Part shown: positions 47,293-55,484 of the stretch, in pieces
Layout: every line of letters begins with the position of its first letter
Position numbering within the stretch: position 1 is the stretch's first letter
Source: Minwuia sp.
Lineage (GTDB): Bacteria; Pseudomonadota; Alphaproteobacteria; Minwuiales; Minwuiaceae
Reading direction: 5' to 3'
DNA length: 64,000 nucleotides
Assembly (NCBI GenBank): GCA_029213165.1
Contig: JARGNO010000007.1
Coordinates: 1-64,000 of the forward strand
Program-made: the position numbers and the translations under genes
Notes under the pieces: generated by a model
Seen by the model: only the letters and a program-made list of their open reading frames with translations
Database searches by the model: none
Told to the model about the DNA's origin: nothing

Positions 47293-48516
47293 ATGCTGAC
47301 GCGCAGAAGCGTGCTTGGAGCCTTTGCCGGGGTTGCCGCAGTCGCGGCGGGCCTGTCGGGTGCGGCGGCCCAGGACGAAGGGCCGATCAAGATTGGCGAA
47401 ATCAACAGCTATTCCGCCCTGCCTGCCTTTACCGAGCCCTACAAGAAGGGTTGGGAAATGGCCGTTGAGGAGATCAATGCTGCCGGGGGCGTGATGGGGC
47501 GCCAGCTGGAGGTGATCAGCCGCGACGATGGTGGCAAGCCGGGCAATGCGGTCAAGATCGCCGAGGAGCTGTTGAGCCGTGAACGCGTCGACCTGTTCGC
47601 AGGCACGTTCTTCTCCCACATCGGCCTCGCGGTCAGCGACTTTGCGGCGCAGAAGCAGGTCGTGTTCGTGGCAGCGGAGCCTCTGACCGATGCGCTGGTC
47701 TGGTCCAAGGGCAATCGCTACACCTTCCGCCTGCGTCCCTCCACCTTCGTGCAGTCGGCGCTGCTGGCGCGTGAAGCGGCCAATCTGGACGCGGTGCGCT
47801 GGGCGACGATTGCGCCCAACTACAAGTATGGTCAGGACGCTGTGGCTGTCTTCAAGGAAGAGCTGAAGCGGCTGAAGCCGGAAGTCGAGTTCGTGGAAGA
47901 GCAATGGCCGGCGCTGGGCAAGATCGACGCCGGTGTGACCGTGCGTGCGATCGAGGCGGCAAAGCCCGATGCGATCTACAACGTCACCTTTGGCGGTGAT
48001 CTGGCTGCCTTCGTGCGCGAAGGCAATCTGCGTGGCCTGTTCGAGGGGCGTGAGGTTGCCAGCCTGCTGACAGGCGAGCCGGAATATCTGGAGCCGCTGG
48101 GTGATGAGGCCCCGAACGGCTGGATCGTCACCGGCTATCCCTGGGCCAGCATCGAGAAGCCCGAACACAAGACCTTTGTGAAATCCTATCAGGATCGCTG
48201 GGGTGAGGATCCGAAGACCGGGTCGCTGGTCGGCTACATGACCATTCAGGCCATTGCTGCAGCAATCGAGAAGGGTCAGACAACGAAGACCGAACTGCTG
48301 GTTCAGGCCTTCCGCGGTCTCGCTTTCGAATCTCCGCTGGGCACCGTTTATTTCCGCCGTGTCGACCACCAGTCTACGATGGGCGCCTATGTCGGGCGTA
48401 CCTTCAACCGCGACGGCAAGGGCGAGATGGTCGGCTGGCGCTATGTTTCCGGCCAGGATGTCCTGCCGGGTCCGGACGTGGTCAACAAGATCCGCCCGAA
48501 GGATGACATCGACTGA
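47293..48516 (+). CDS. ABC-transporter substrate-binding protein (LivK-type), Tat-like signal
   Basis: This 407-residue type-I periplasmic binding protein has an N-terminal TRRSVLGAF signal of Tat type and cleavage near AAAQDE. The fold block KIGEINSYSALPAFTEPYKKG is typical of branched-chain amino acid/amide (HAAT) binding proteins. GGAGGAG precedes the ATG at ideal spacing. No livHMGF permease or ATPase genes are adjacent, so it may serve a transporter elsewhere. Ligand unknown. A terminator follows. Confidence 0.87.
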   Translation: MLTRRSVLGAFAGVAAVAAGLSGAAAQDEGPIKIGEINSYSALPAFTEPYKKGWEMAVEEINAAGGVMGRQLEVISRDDGGKPGNAVKIAEELLSRERVDLFAGTFFSHIGLAVSDFAAQKQVVFVAAEPLTDALVWSKGNRYTFRLRPSTFVQSALLAREAANLDAVRWATIAPNYKYGQDAVAVFKEELKRLKPEVEFVEEQWPALGKIDAGVTVRAIEAAKPDAIYNVTFGGDLAAFVREGNLRGLFEGREVASLLTGEPEYLEPLGDEAPNGWIVTGYPWASIEKPEHKTFVKSYQDRWGEDPKTGSLVGYMTIQAIAAAIEKGQTTKTELLVQAFRGLAFESPLGTVYFRRVDHQSTMGAYVGRTFNRDGKGEMVGWRYVSGQDVLPGPDVVNKIRPKDDID

Positions 48517-48547
48517 CCCGTTGGTCGGATACCGTCAAGTCTTCGTC

Positions 48548-48577
48548 AGGGGCGGCACCAGGTGTCGCCCCTGTTTG
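48548..48577 (+). terminator. Hairpin terminator after binding-protein gene
   Basis: AGGGGCG pairs with CGCCCCT (48548-48554 and 48566-48572) and the inner GCACC/GGTGT bases extend the stem. A short GTTTG follows, so the T-run is modest. Confidence 0.6.
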
Positions 48578-48630
48578 CGTTGCAGCCATCGTGAACGGTA
48601 TCTTAAGCGGCATCTGTCAGTCTTCCGCAT

Positions 48631-50313
48631 ATGAATACGCAGGAGTCAGGGCCGGTCATGAAGGATGATGACGGGCTGAACGAGTCGTTCTTTCTGGAAG
48701 CGCTGGTCGATACGACTGACGCCATCTTCACGGCTGTCCGAGAGGACGGCACGCTCGTCTGGGTCAATTCCGCCTTCTCCCGGGTTACCGGTTTCTCGAA
48801 AGAGGAAGCGGTTGGCCGGAAGATATGGGAATTCAGGTGCCCAGTTGATCTGGAGGAGGGGGAACGGCATTTCCAGCAGGCGAGTTCCGCCCGGGACGGG
48901 CGACGGTTCGAGAGCCGGTGGCTGACACGGGATGGCCGTACCCTGGACCTTTCCTGGAGTACCCGCAGCCTGCCGAATCCGGATGGGTCACTGCATCTGC
49001 GCATCGGCACCGCCATTGATGTCACGGCAGAGCGGCAGACGGAGCGCCGGGCCAAGTATCTTGATGATCTGCTGGACCGGTCGATGGATGCGATAATCCT
49101 GATCAGTGCGGAACGCAATATCATCTACTGCAACAGGTCGGCCTGCGACCTCTACCGGATGGGCCGCGACGAGATGCTTGGCAAACCGAACGAGATGTTC
49201 ATCCCCGAGTCGGAAGCCGAACGGATGATGAAGTTTGGTGCCGAGATCCGGAAGGACAGGAAACCGGTCGAGATCGAAACCTGGCGGCGGCGTGGGGATG
49301 GTGTACTGGTGCCGATCCACCTGCGGGTCACGCCCCTGATCGATGAAGACGGCAGCATCTCCGCGTTTGCCAGTGTGTCCTTTGATATCAGTGACCGACT
49401 GGCGCTGGAGGAACGGGAACGTCAGGCCATGAGCCGCGCCCGATTGCTGGCGGACCTGGTCGAGAGTCTGAGTGATCCGGTGTTTCACATTCGGACGGAT
49501 GGCACCATTGGCTACGTCAACAGCGCCTGTGCTCAGGTCTATGGCTACACCCCCGAGGAAATGCTGGACAAGTCCTCAAGCATGCTGCGGCCAGACGACA
49601 AGGTTGCGTTGGTGAGCAAGTACGTTCGCGAAGTTCTTGCGAGCAGCGATCCGCTGGTTCTGGAGACGGAAGCGCTGCACAAGGATGGCACCCGGATTCC
49701 GGTGGAACTGCGATCCAAGTCTCTGCGTGACCAGAACGGCGAACTGCTTGGACTGGGCAGCGTGGTGCGTGATCTGACGATGCAGAAGGAGTTGGAGGCT
49801 GAACTGCGCCGTGCTGCGGATACCGACGCGCTGACCGGCCTCGCCAACCGACACCATTTTGGCAGGGTTGCCGATGTGGAGGTGCGGCGTGCGGCGCGCT
49901 ATCGCCATGGGTTGGCCGTGATTGCCTGCGACATTGACCACTTCAAGGGGGTCAATGACACGTATGGACATGCCGGTGGTGATCGCGCACTCGTGGCCTT
50001 CGCCCAGGCGGCGTCGGCATGCATGCGCCGCCCGATCGACCTGTTGGGTCGTGTCGGGGGAGAAGAGTTCGCTGTACTGCTTCCGGAGACAGATCTCTCA
50101 GGTGCGGTTCGCGTCGCCGAGCGGATCCGGGCAGCGATCGAACGGGTTCAGGTCAACCATGACGGACAGGAGTTCGGACTGACCGTCAGCCTGGGTGTCA
50201 GTCTGTTCAGGGATGGCGAGACCAGTCTGGAAGCAGCGCTGAAGCGTGCTGATGATGCGCTCTACCTTGCCAAGAACAAGGGGCGCAACCGCGTCGAATC
50301 CGCCCGGGAATGA
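48631..50313 (+). CDS. Triple-PAS diguanylate cyclase
   Basis: This 560-residue cytosolic protein has three PAS domains (about 20-135, 145-260 and 275-385) joined by helices, then a GGDEF domain. The active motif is GGEEF at 476-480. An inhibitory I-site RxxD (R467-D470) sits five residues before it, so product feedback is expected. It would make cyclic di-GMP from GTP in response to PAS ligands. No EAL domain and no membrane segment. Single gene after a terminator. Confidence 0.93.
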   Translation: MNTQESGPVMKDDDGLNESFFLEALVDTTDAIFTAVREDGTLVWVNSAFSRVTGFSKEEAVGRKIWEFRCPVDLEEGERHFQQASSARDGRRFESRWLTRDGRTLDLSWSTRSLPNPDGSLHLRIGTAIDVTAERQTERRAKYLDDLLDRSMDAIILISAERNIIYCNRSACDLYRMGRDEMLGKPNEMFIPESEAERMMKFGAEIRKDRKPVEIETWRRRGDGVLVPIHLRVTPLIDEDGSISAFASVSFDISDRLALEERERQAMSRARLLADLVESLSDPVFHIRTDGTIGYVNSACAQVYGYTPEEMLDKSSSMLRPDDKVALVSKYVREVLASSDPLVLETEALHKDGTRIPVELRSKSLRDQNGELLGLGSVVRDLTMQKELEAELRRAADTDALTGLANRHHFGRVADVEVRRAARYRHGLAVIACDIDHFKGVNDTYGHAGGDRALVAFAQAASACMRRPIDLLGRVGGEEFAVLLPETDLSGAVRVAERIRAAIERVQVNHDGQEFGLTVSLGVSLFRDGETSLEAALKRADDALYLAKNKGRNRVESARE

Positions 50314-50341
50314 CGGTCGCTGTCGCTTGCCCTTCGTCCGC

Positions 50342-50998
50342 TCACCCGTACCTGAGGGCCGGGAAGAAATCACCGCGTCCCGCCGGTGACCAGTCGAGGA
50401 AGGTCCACAGTGGCCAGGCCGGGTCCATGTGACGGGGATGGTTGTCCCATTCCAGCCCCAGCAGTTCCGATGACCAGAAGTGCCGGATGATCCCGTCCCG
50501 CTTCTGAAACACGTTCAGCATCGGCCACTGCGACCCGTCGGCGGCTTCCCCGTGATAGTCCCTGTTGTAGGAACTGCCGGCAGCGGAGAGGGGGGCGATG
50601 TGGCGCCAGCCACGGGCCGAGGAGAGCGCTTCCGCCTGTGCCGGTGAGCCGCCGATGACCACTTCCAGGGACAGGCGCGCGCGGATGTGTTGCGCGTTGC
50701 CGTCAAGAGAGTCGACGAAGGCCGAACACATGGGGCAGGGGGTGACCATATCCGGTCCCAGCATGAAGCTGTAAATGGCGAGTGTGTCCTGGTCCTTCGC
50801 GAACAGCGCGCTCGTGCGGACAGCTCTGCCATCGCTTCGACGAAACAGGTAATCCTCCGGCATCGCGCCACCGGGGGGCAGTGCGCGGCGCATGGCAGCG
50901 ACTTCCTCGGTTCTCTGGCGCAACGCGGCTTCGGCTTCCAGCAAATCGCAGCGTGCTGCCCGATAGGCTGCGCTCTCGTTGGGGAAGGTCATGGCCAT
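50342..50998 (-). CDS. DUF899 thioredoxin-like family protein
   Basis: This 218-residue protein has the DUF899 pattern: an N-terminal helical region, DYLFRRSDG, a CPMCS element resembling a thioredoxin CxxC, and a C-terminal WPLWTFLDWSPAGRGDFFP. The biochemical role is unknown. ATG 50998 has GGAGG 8 bases upstream. It diverges from the one-carbon operon. Confidence 0.85.
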   Translation of the reverse strand: MAMTFPNESAAYRAARCDLLEAEAALRQRTEEVAAMRRALPPGGAMPEDYLFRRSDGRAVRTSALFAKDQDTLAIYSFMLGPDMVTPCPMCSAFVDSLDGNAQHIRARLSLEVVIGGSPAQAEALSSARGWRHIAPLSAAGSSYNRDYHGEAADGSQWPMLNVFQKRDGIIRHFWSSELLGLEWDNHPRHMDPAWPLWTFLDWSPAGRGDFFPALRYG

Positions 50999-51101
50999 CC
51001 GGTGTTCCTCCAGTGTCGCACAGTCAATTGCCGTTCCGTGATCCCATGAGGCGGACAGGCGTCCCCCCAGTCGGTGCAGTCTGTCGGATTTCGGTCATTT
51101 T

Positions 51102-51115
51102 GTCGCGAAAGCGAC
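51102..51115. promoter_or_regulatory. GTCGC-GAAA-GCGAC inverted repeat upstream of the one-carbon operon
   Basis: A perfect 5-base inverted repeat with a GAAA centre lies 69-82 bases before the operon's first start, in the DUF899/PF13769 divergent region. It could be an operator or a small GNRA-capped RNA hairpin in the leader. Confidence 0.4.
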
Positions 51116-51183
51116 TTCCACTGGTCGTGCAGAAGCCATGCTGAAGGCCGTCCTGGTGACCATATTCGATTCAGGACGTTCCC

Positions 51184-51504
51184 ATGGCAGGGGCAGGGAT
51201 CATGGCGGAGAAAGTCATCGTTTACTGGCGGGATATCCCGGCGCAGGTGATCGTGCGCAAGGGCCGCAAGCGCGCCACTGTCGAACTGCCCGAACGTTTC
51301 ATCAAGGCGATAGACCGTACCGCCATGAAGGTCGGTGCCCACGATACCGATGCCTATCTGGAGGCCTGGCGGCGCGGCGATCCGGAAAGCTGCAGTGACG
51401 ATCTGGAGCAGGAGGCGGCCCAGGCCGCAGCCGTGCTCGAAACCGCATTCTCTCAAGCGCAACTCAATACGCTGGTCGCGAACGGAGGCTACGCCCATGA
51501 CTGA
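51184..51504 (+). CDS. PF13769 'virulence factor' small protein of one-carbon operon
   Basis: This 106-residue protein carries the PF13769 domain, with VYWRDIPAQVIVRKGRK and VELPERFIKAIDRTAM. Despite the Pfam name, these proteins occur beside methylene-THF reductase and corrinoid methyltransferase genes, and no virulence function is shown here. ATG 51184 has AGGA upstream; ATG 51202 is a close alternative. It overlaps the reductase gene by 8 bases, which argues for a functional tie. Confidence 0.82.
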   Translation: MAGAGIMAEKVIVYWRDIPAQVIVRKGRKRATVELPERFIKAIDRTAMKVGAHDTDAYLEAWRRGDPESCSDDLEQEAAQAAAVLETAFSQAQLNTLVANGGYAHD

Positions 51505-52405
51505 CATGATCCATTTCGGCGGCACGCCGCGCATCGGGGCCTCCATCGAGGCGACGCCAAGACAGGTGCTGGACACGGCGGACCTGTCCGGTCTGTTTCC
51601 CGTCGGAACCCGTGTCTATCTGACCGACCTCGGCACCGACGATACCGCCCGTCTGGTGCGTGCCGCCCGCAACCTGCAGGATTGCGGCTTCGTGGCGGTG
51701 CCGCATATCGCGGCCCGGCGGCAGCCGTCTTGGGAGGCGCTGGAGGCGCGCGTCCGCGCCTTCGCCGAAGAGGCAGGCGTCAATGAGGCACTGGCCATCG
51801 CCGGCAGTCCGGAGCGGCAGGCAGGGCCGGTCTCCGCCTCCATCGAGATGCTGGAGAGCGGTCTGTTCGACCGCTATGGCTATATCCGCATCGGCGTTGC
51901 CGGACATCCGGAAGGCAGCCCGGACATTTCCGATGCGGTTCTCGATCTGGCCATCCAGCAGAAGAATGATTTCGCGACACGCACGGATGCCGAACTCTAC
52001 ATCGTCACCCAGTTCGGTTTCGACGCGGGCACCTTCATCGGCTGGGCCAACCGGATCACGGCTGCGGGCAATCGCCTGCCGGTTCACATGGGGGTCGCGG
52101 GTCCGTCGAAGATCACGACGCTGCTGAAATATGCCGCCATGTGCGGTGTCGGCCCGTCGCTCGGGTTCCTCAAGAAGCGGGCGAGCGCGATCACGGCATT
52201 GGCGACCGGTTTCTCGCCGGAGCCCGTGGTGGCCCCGCTGGAGGCCGCATGGGCCGTCGATCCGGCCGGTCCCGTACGCCAGATGCACGTCTTTCCCTTT
52301 GGCGGTCTGAAGAAGACCAGCGAATGGCTTCACGAGCGTGGCTCCTGGGTCAATGGTCTCGCCGTCGCCACAGATACACAGCCCATCCAGATCGAGGCCC
52401 GTTGA
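51497..52405 (+). CDS. Methylenetetrahydrofolate reductase-family protein
   Basis: This 302-residue MetF-like TIM barrel has GASIEATPRQV at the start and TQFGFDAGTFIGWANR, KITTLLKYAAMCGVG in the second half. In this context it would probably oxidise methyl-THF to methylene-THF during methyl-group catabolism, the reverse of biosynthetic MetF. ATG 51497 overlaps the preceding gene by 8 bases and the stop shares a base with the next ATG (TGATG). Confidence 0.86.
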   Translation: MTDMIHFGGTPRIGASIEATPRQVLDTADLSGLFPVGTRVYLTDLGTDDTARLVRAARNLQDCGFVAVPHIAARRQPSWEALEARVRAFAEEAGVNEALAIAGSPERQAGPVSASIEMLESGLFDRYGYIRIGVAGHPEGSPDISDAVLDLAIQQKNDFATRTDAELYIVTQFGFDAGTFIGWANRITAAGNRLPVHMGVAGPSKITTLLKYAAMCGVGPSLGFLKKRASAITALATGFSPEPVVAPLEAAWAVDPAGPVRQMHVFPFGGLKKTSEWLHERGSWVNGLAVATDTQPIQIEAR

Positions 52406-53328
52406 TGACCCGTACCCTTGTCAGTTCCGCCACGCGTGAAGTCCTGATCGGCTTTGACCAGCCATTCTGCGTGATCGGGGAGCGGATCAATCCCACAGGC
52501 CGCAAGCTGCTCGCCGCCGAGATGAAGGAAGGCGACTACAGCCGGGTGGAAGCCGATGCGCTGGCGCAGGTCAATGCGGGAGCCACCATGCTGGACGTCA
52601 ACGCGGGCATCCCGCTGGCGGACGAACCCCGCATCCTGGCGGAGACGATCAGGCTGGTGCAGTCGCTGGTGGATGTGCCACTTTCCATCGACAGTTCGAT
52701 CATCGACGCGCTGGAGGCCGGATTGTCGGTCTATCAGGGCAAGGCGCTGGTGAACTCGGTGACCGGAGAAGATGAATCCCTCGACCGTGTCCTGCCGCTG
52801 GTGAAGAAGCACGGTGCCGCTGTCGTCGCGATCTCCAACGACGAGACCGGCATCTCCACCGATCCGGACGTGCGCTATGCGGTGGCGAAGAAGATCGTCG
52901 AACGGGCTGCGGACTACGGCATCCCCAGTTGCGACGTGGTCGTCGACCCGCTGGTCATGCCGGTGGGGGCAATGAACGACGCCGGGCGGCAGGTGTTTCA
53001 GTTGCTGCGCCGCCTGCGGGAGGAACTGAAGGTCAACACGACCTGCGGCGCGTCCAACATCAGCTTCGGCCTGCCCAACCGGCGGGTGATGAATGGTCAC
53101 TTCCTCTCCATGGCCGCCGCCATGGGCATGACCTCCGCCATCATGAATCCGCTGCATGCGGAAGACATGAACGCCATCCGCGCCGCAAATGTGCTGAACG
53201 GCTTCGACCCCGACTGCCGGACCTGGCTGAACGCCAATCGTGACCCGAATGCCGCCCCCTCGGGTGGTGAAGGGGAAGGGCGTCGCAGCCGGCGGGGCAG
53301 TGAGCGCCGTCGTCGTTCCGCCGCCTGA
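52405..53328 (+). CDS. Methyltetrahydrofolate:corrinoid methyltransferase (MtgA/AcsE-like)
   Basis: This 307-residue protein has the pterin-binding (dihydropteroate-synthase-like) barrel, opening with VIGERINPTGRK and including LDVNAGIPLADEP, VNSVTGEDESL and TTCGASNISFGLPNR. It moves methyl groups between a corrinoid protein and tetrahydrofolate. The C-terminal ~25 residues are Arg-rich and end RRRRSAA, as in the BmtA-like protein at 30 kb. ATG 52405 overlaps the reductase stop by one base. The corrinoid partner is not in the window. Confidence 0.9.
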   Translation: MTRTLVSSATREVLIGFDQPFCVIGERINPTGRKLLAAEMKEGDYSRVEADALAQVNAGATMLDVNAGIPLADEPRILAETIRLVQSLVDVPLSIDSSIIDALEAGLSVYQGKALVNSVTGEDESLDRVLPLVKKHGAAVVAISNDETGISTDPDVRYAVAKKIVERAADYGIPSCDVVVDPLVMPVGAMNDAGRQVFQLLRRLREELKVNTTCGASNISFGLPNRRVMNGHFLSMAAAMGMTSAIMNPLHAEDMNAIRAANVLNGFDPDCRTWLNANRDPNAAPSGGEGEGRRSRRGSERRRRSAA

Positions 53329-53347
53329 CCCCCTTCGGGAAGATGAC

Positions 53348-55384
53348 ATGACCGATCCTGCTGCCGACGCGCTGGTCCTGTTCATGCCGAGCGGTCGGCG
53401 TGGACGCTTTCCGCATGGCACGCCCGTACTCGACGCCGCACGTTCCCTCGGCGTCTATGTCGAGAGTGTCTGCGGCGGGCGTGGTATCTGTGGCCGCTGT
53501 CAGGTGACCCCCACCGCGGGTCAGTTCGCCAAGCACAAGATCACGTCGTCGCTGGATCACCTCAGTCCGGTGGACGAGACAGAGAGCCGCTATACCCGGC
53601 GACGCAGTCTCGCCGCCGACCGGCGATTGAGCTGTCAGGCGAAGGTGCTGGGCGATCTGGTCATCGACGTGCCGACCGACTCGGCGATCAACGCACAGGT
53701 CGTCCGCAAGCGCGCCGAGACCCGTGACATCGAACGTGATCCCGCGACCCGGCTGGTGCTGGTGGAGGTACAACAGCCCGACATGGCCAATCCGCTGGGT
53801 GATCTGGACCGGCTGAAGGCTGCGATCAGCGCGGAATGGGGGATTGACGGTCTGGCCGTGGATCCGCCGTTGCTGGCCCAGTTGCAGCGTATCCTGCGCG
53901 ACGGCGACTGGAAGGTGACGGCGGCGATCCATGACGACGGGGACGGGCCGCTGATGACCGGCCTGTGGCCGGGGCTGCGGGAACGCATGTTCGGGCTGGC
54001 GGTCGACATTGGCTCCACCACCATCGCCGCGCATCTGATCGACCTGATGAGCGGGCGCACCGTCGCCTCGGCAGGTACGGCCAATCCCCAGGTCCGCTTC
54101 GGCGAGGACCTGATGAGCCGGGTGTCCTACGTCATGATGAATCCGGAGGGGCTGCCGGCCCTGACCGAGGCCGTGCGCGGCGCCATTGCCGGTCTGGCCG
54201 CGAAGGTGGCCGGGCAGGCGGATGCGACCGTGGCGGACATCATGGAGGCGACCTTCGTTGCCAATCCAGTGATGCATCACCTGTTTCTTGGCATCGACCC
54301 GCGTGAGCTTGGCGGCGCACCTTTCGCGCTTGCCGTCTCGGGGCCGGTCGCCCTGCCCGCGCGGGACATCGGTCTGACGCTGCATCCCGGTGCCAGGGTC
54401 TACATCCTGCCCTGCATTGCCGGGCACGTGGGGGCCGACGCCGCCGCTGCAACCTTGGCGGAGGCCCCGCACAAGGCGGATGCGCTGACCCTGCTGGTCG
54501 ATATCGGCACCAATGCGGAGATCGTGCTGGGCAACCGCCAGCGGGTGCTGGCCTGTTCCTCCCCCACCGGTCCGGCCTTCGAGGGCGCGGAGATCTCCTG
54601 CGGCCAGCGGGCCGCACCCGGTGCCATTGAGCGGGTGCGGATCGATCCGGTGACCCTGGAACCGCGCATCAAGGTGATCGGCTGTGATGACTGGTCGGAT
54701 GCGCCGGATTTCGCGACCAATGTTCCGGCCGTCGGGGTCACGGGCATCTGTGGGTCGGGCATTGTCGAGACCATCGCCGGGATGTTCCTGGCCGGGATCA
54801 TCACGGAAGACGGGGTCATCGACGGTACCCGCATCGCACAGAGTGACCGCATCCGGCCCGACGGGCGCACCTTCTCCTACGTGCTCTGGCGCGGTGGTGT
54901 GGAAATCAGCATCAGCCAGAACGATGTCCGCGCGATCCAGCTTGCCAAGGCCGCGCTCTATGCCGGTGTGCGGCTGCTGATGGACAAGCTGGAGGTGACT
55001 TCGGTGGAGCGGGTCCGGCTGGCCGGAGCCTTCGGCAGCTATATCGATCCCAAGTACGCCATGGTGCTGGGCCTGATCCCTGACTGTGACCTGAAACATG
55101 TCGCGGCGGTGGGCAATGCGGCCGGAACCGGTGCGCGCATGGCCCTGCTCAATCGCGGGCACCGCCGTGAGGTCGAGCAGCTGGTCCGGGATGTGGAGAA
55201 GATCGAGACGGCGCTGGAGCCGAAGTTCCAGGAGCATTTCGTCAATGCCATGGCCCTGCCCAACAAGGTCGAGACCTTTCCCCATCTCGCGGGGGCTGTC
55301 GAACTGCCCGCGCGACGTGAGACCGCAGGGGATGATACCCCCGGCGGTGGCCGTCGGCGCAGTCGAAGACGGGAACGCGGTTGA
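53348..55384 (+). CDS. ASKHA-domain [2Fe-2S] protein, corrinoid activation (RACE/RamA-like, DUF4445)
   Basis: This 678-residue protein begins with a plant-type ferredoxin domain (CGGRGICGRC plus a later Cys in LSCQAK). The DUF4445/ASKHA ATPase region follows, with LAVDIGSTTIAAHLID, VDIGTNAEIVLG and TGICGSGIVETIAGM. Such proteins reduce inactive Co(II) corrinoid to Co(I) at the cost of ATP. ATG 53348 follows GGGAAGATGAC. The tail is basic (GRRRSRRRERG). Fourth gene of the one-carbon operon. Confidence 0.92.
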   Translation: MTDPAADALVLFMPSGRRGRFPHGTPVLDAARSLGVYVESVCGGRGICGRCQVTPTAGQFAKHKITSSLDHLSPVDETESRYTRRRSLAADRRLSCQAKVLGDLVIDVPTDSAINAQVVRKRAETRDIERDPATRLVLVEVQQPDMANPLGDLDRLKAAISAEWGIDGLAVDPPLLAQLQRILRDGDWKVTAAIHDDGDGPLMTGLWPGLRERMFGLAVDIGSTTIAAHLIDLMSGRTVASAGTANPQVRFGEDLMSRVSYVMMNPEGLPALTEAVRGAIAGLAAKVAGQADATVADIMEATFVANPVMHHLFLGIDPRELGGAPFALAVSGPVALPARDIGLTLHPGARVYILPCIAGHVGADAAAATLAEAPHKADALTLLVDIGTNAEIVLGNRQRVLACSSPTGPAFEGAEISCGQRAAPGAIERVRIDPVTLEPRIKVIGCDDWSDAPDFATNVPAVGVTGICGSGIVETIAGMFLAGIITEDGVIDGTRIAQSDRIRPDGRTFSYVLWRGGVEISISQNDVRAIQLAKAALYAGVRLLMDKLEVTSVERVRLAGAFGSYIDPKYAMVLGLIPDCDLKHVAAVGNAAGTGARMALLNRGHRREVEQLVRDVEKIETALEPKFQEHFVNAMALPNKVETFPHLAGAVELPARRETAGDDTPGGGRRRSRRRERG

Positions 55385-55484
55385 GGTCGGCGCACTCTGT
55401 TTGTCGTCTCTATGATGATAGGACTACCGACCGGCGCCCTGAAAGAGGTCGGCATGATGGTCGCAATTCCATGTGGGGTCTGAG

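Noticed and set aside
53141-55285. 714-codon minus-strand frame opposite the ASKHA gene
   Set aside because: Shadow of a well-supported gene with ferredoxin and ATPase motifs; product is His/Gln/Arg-rich low complexity.
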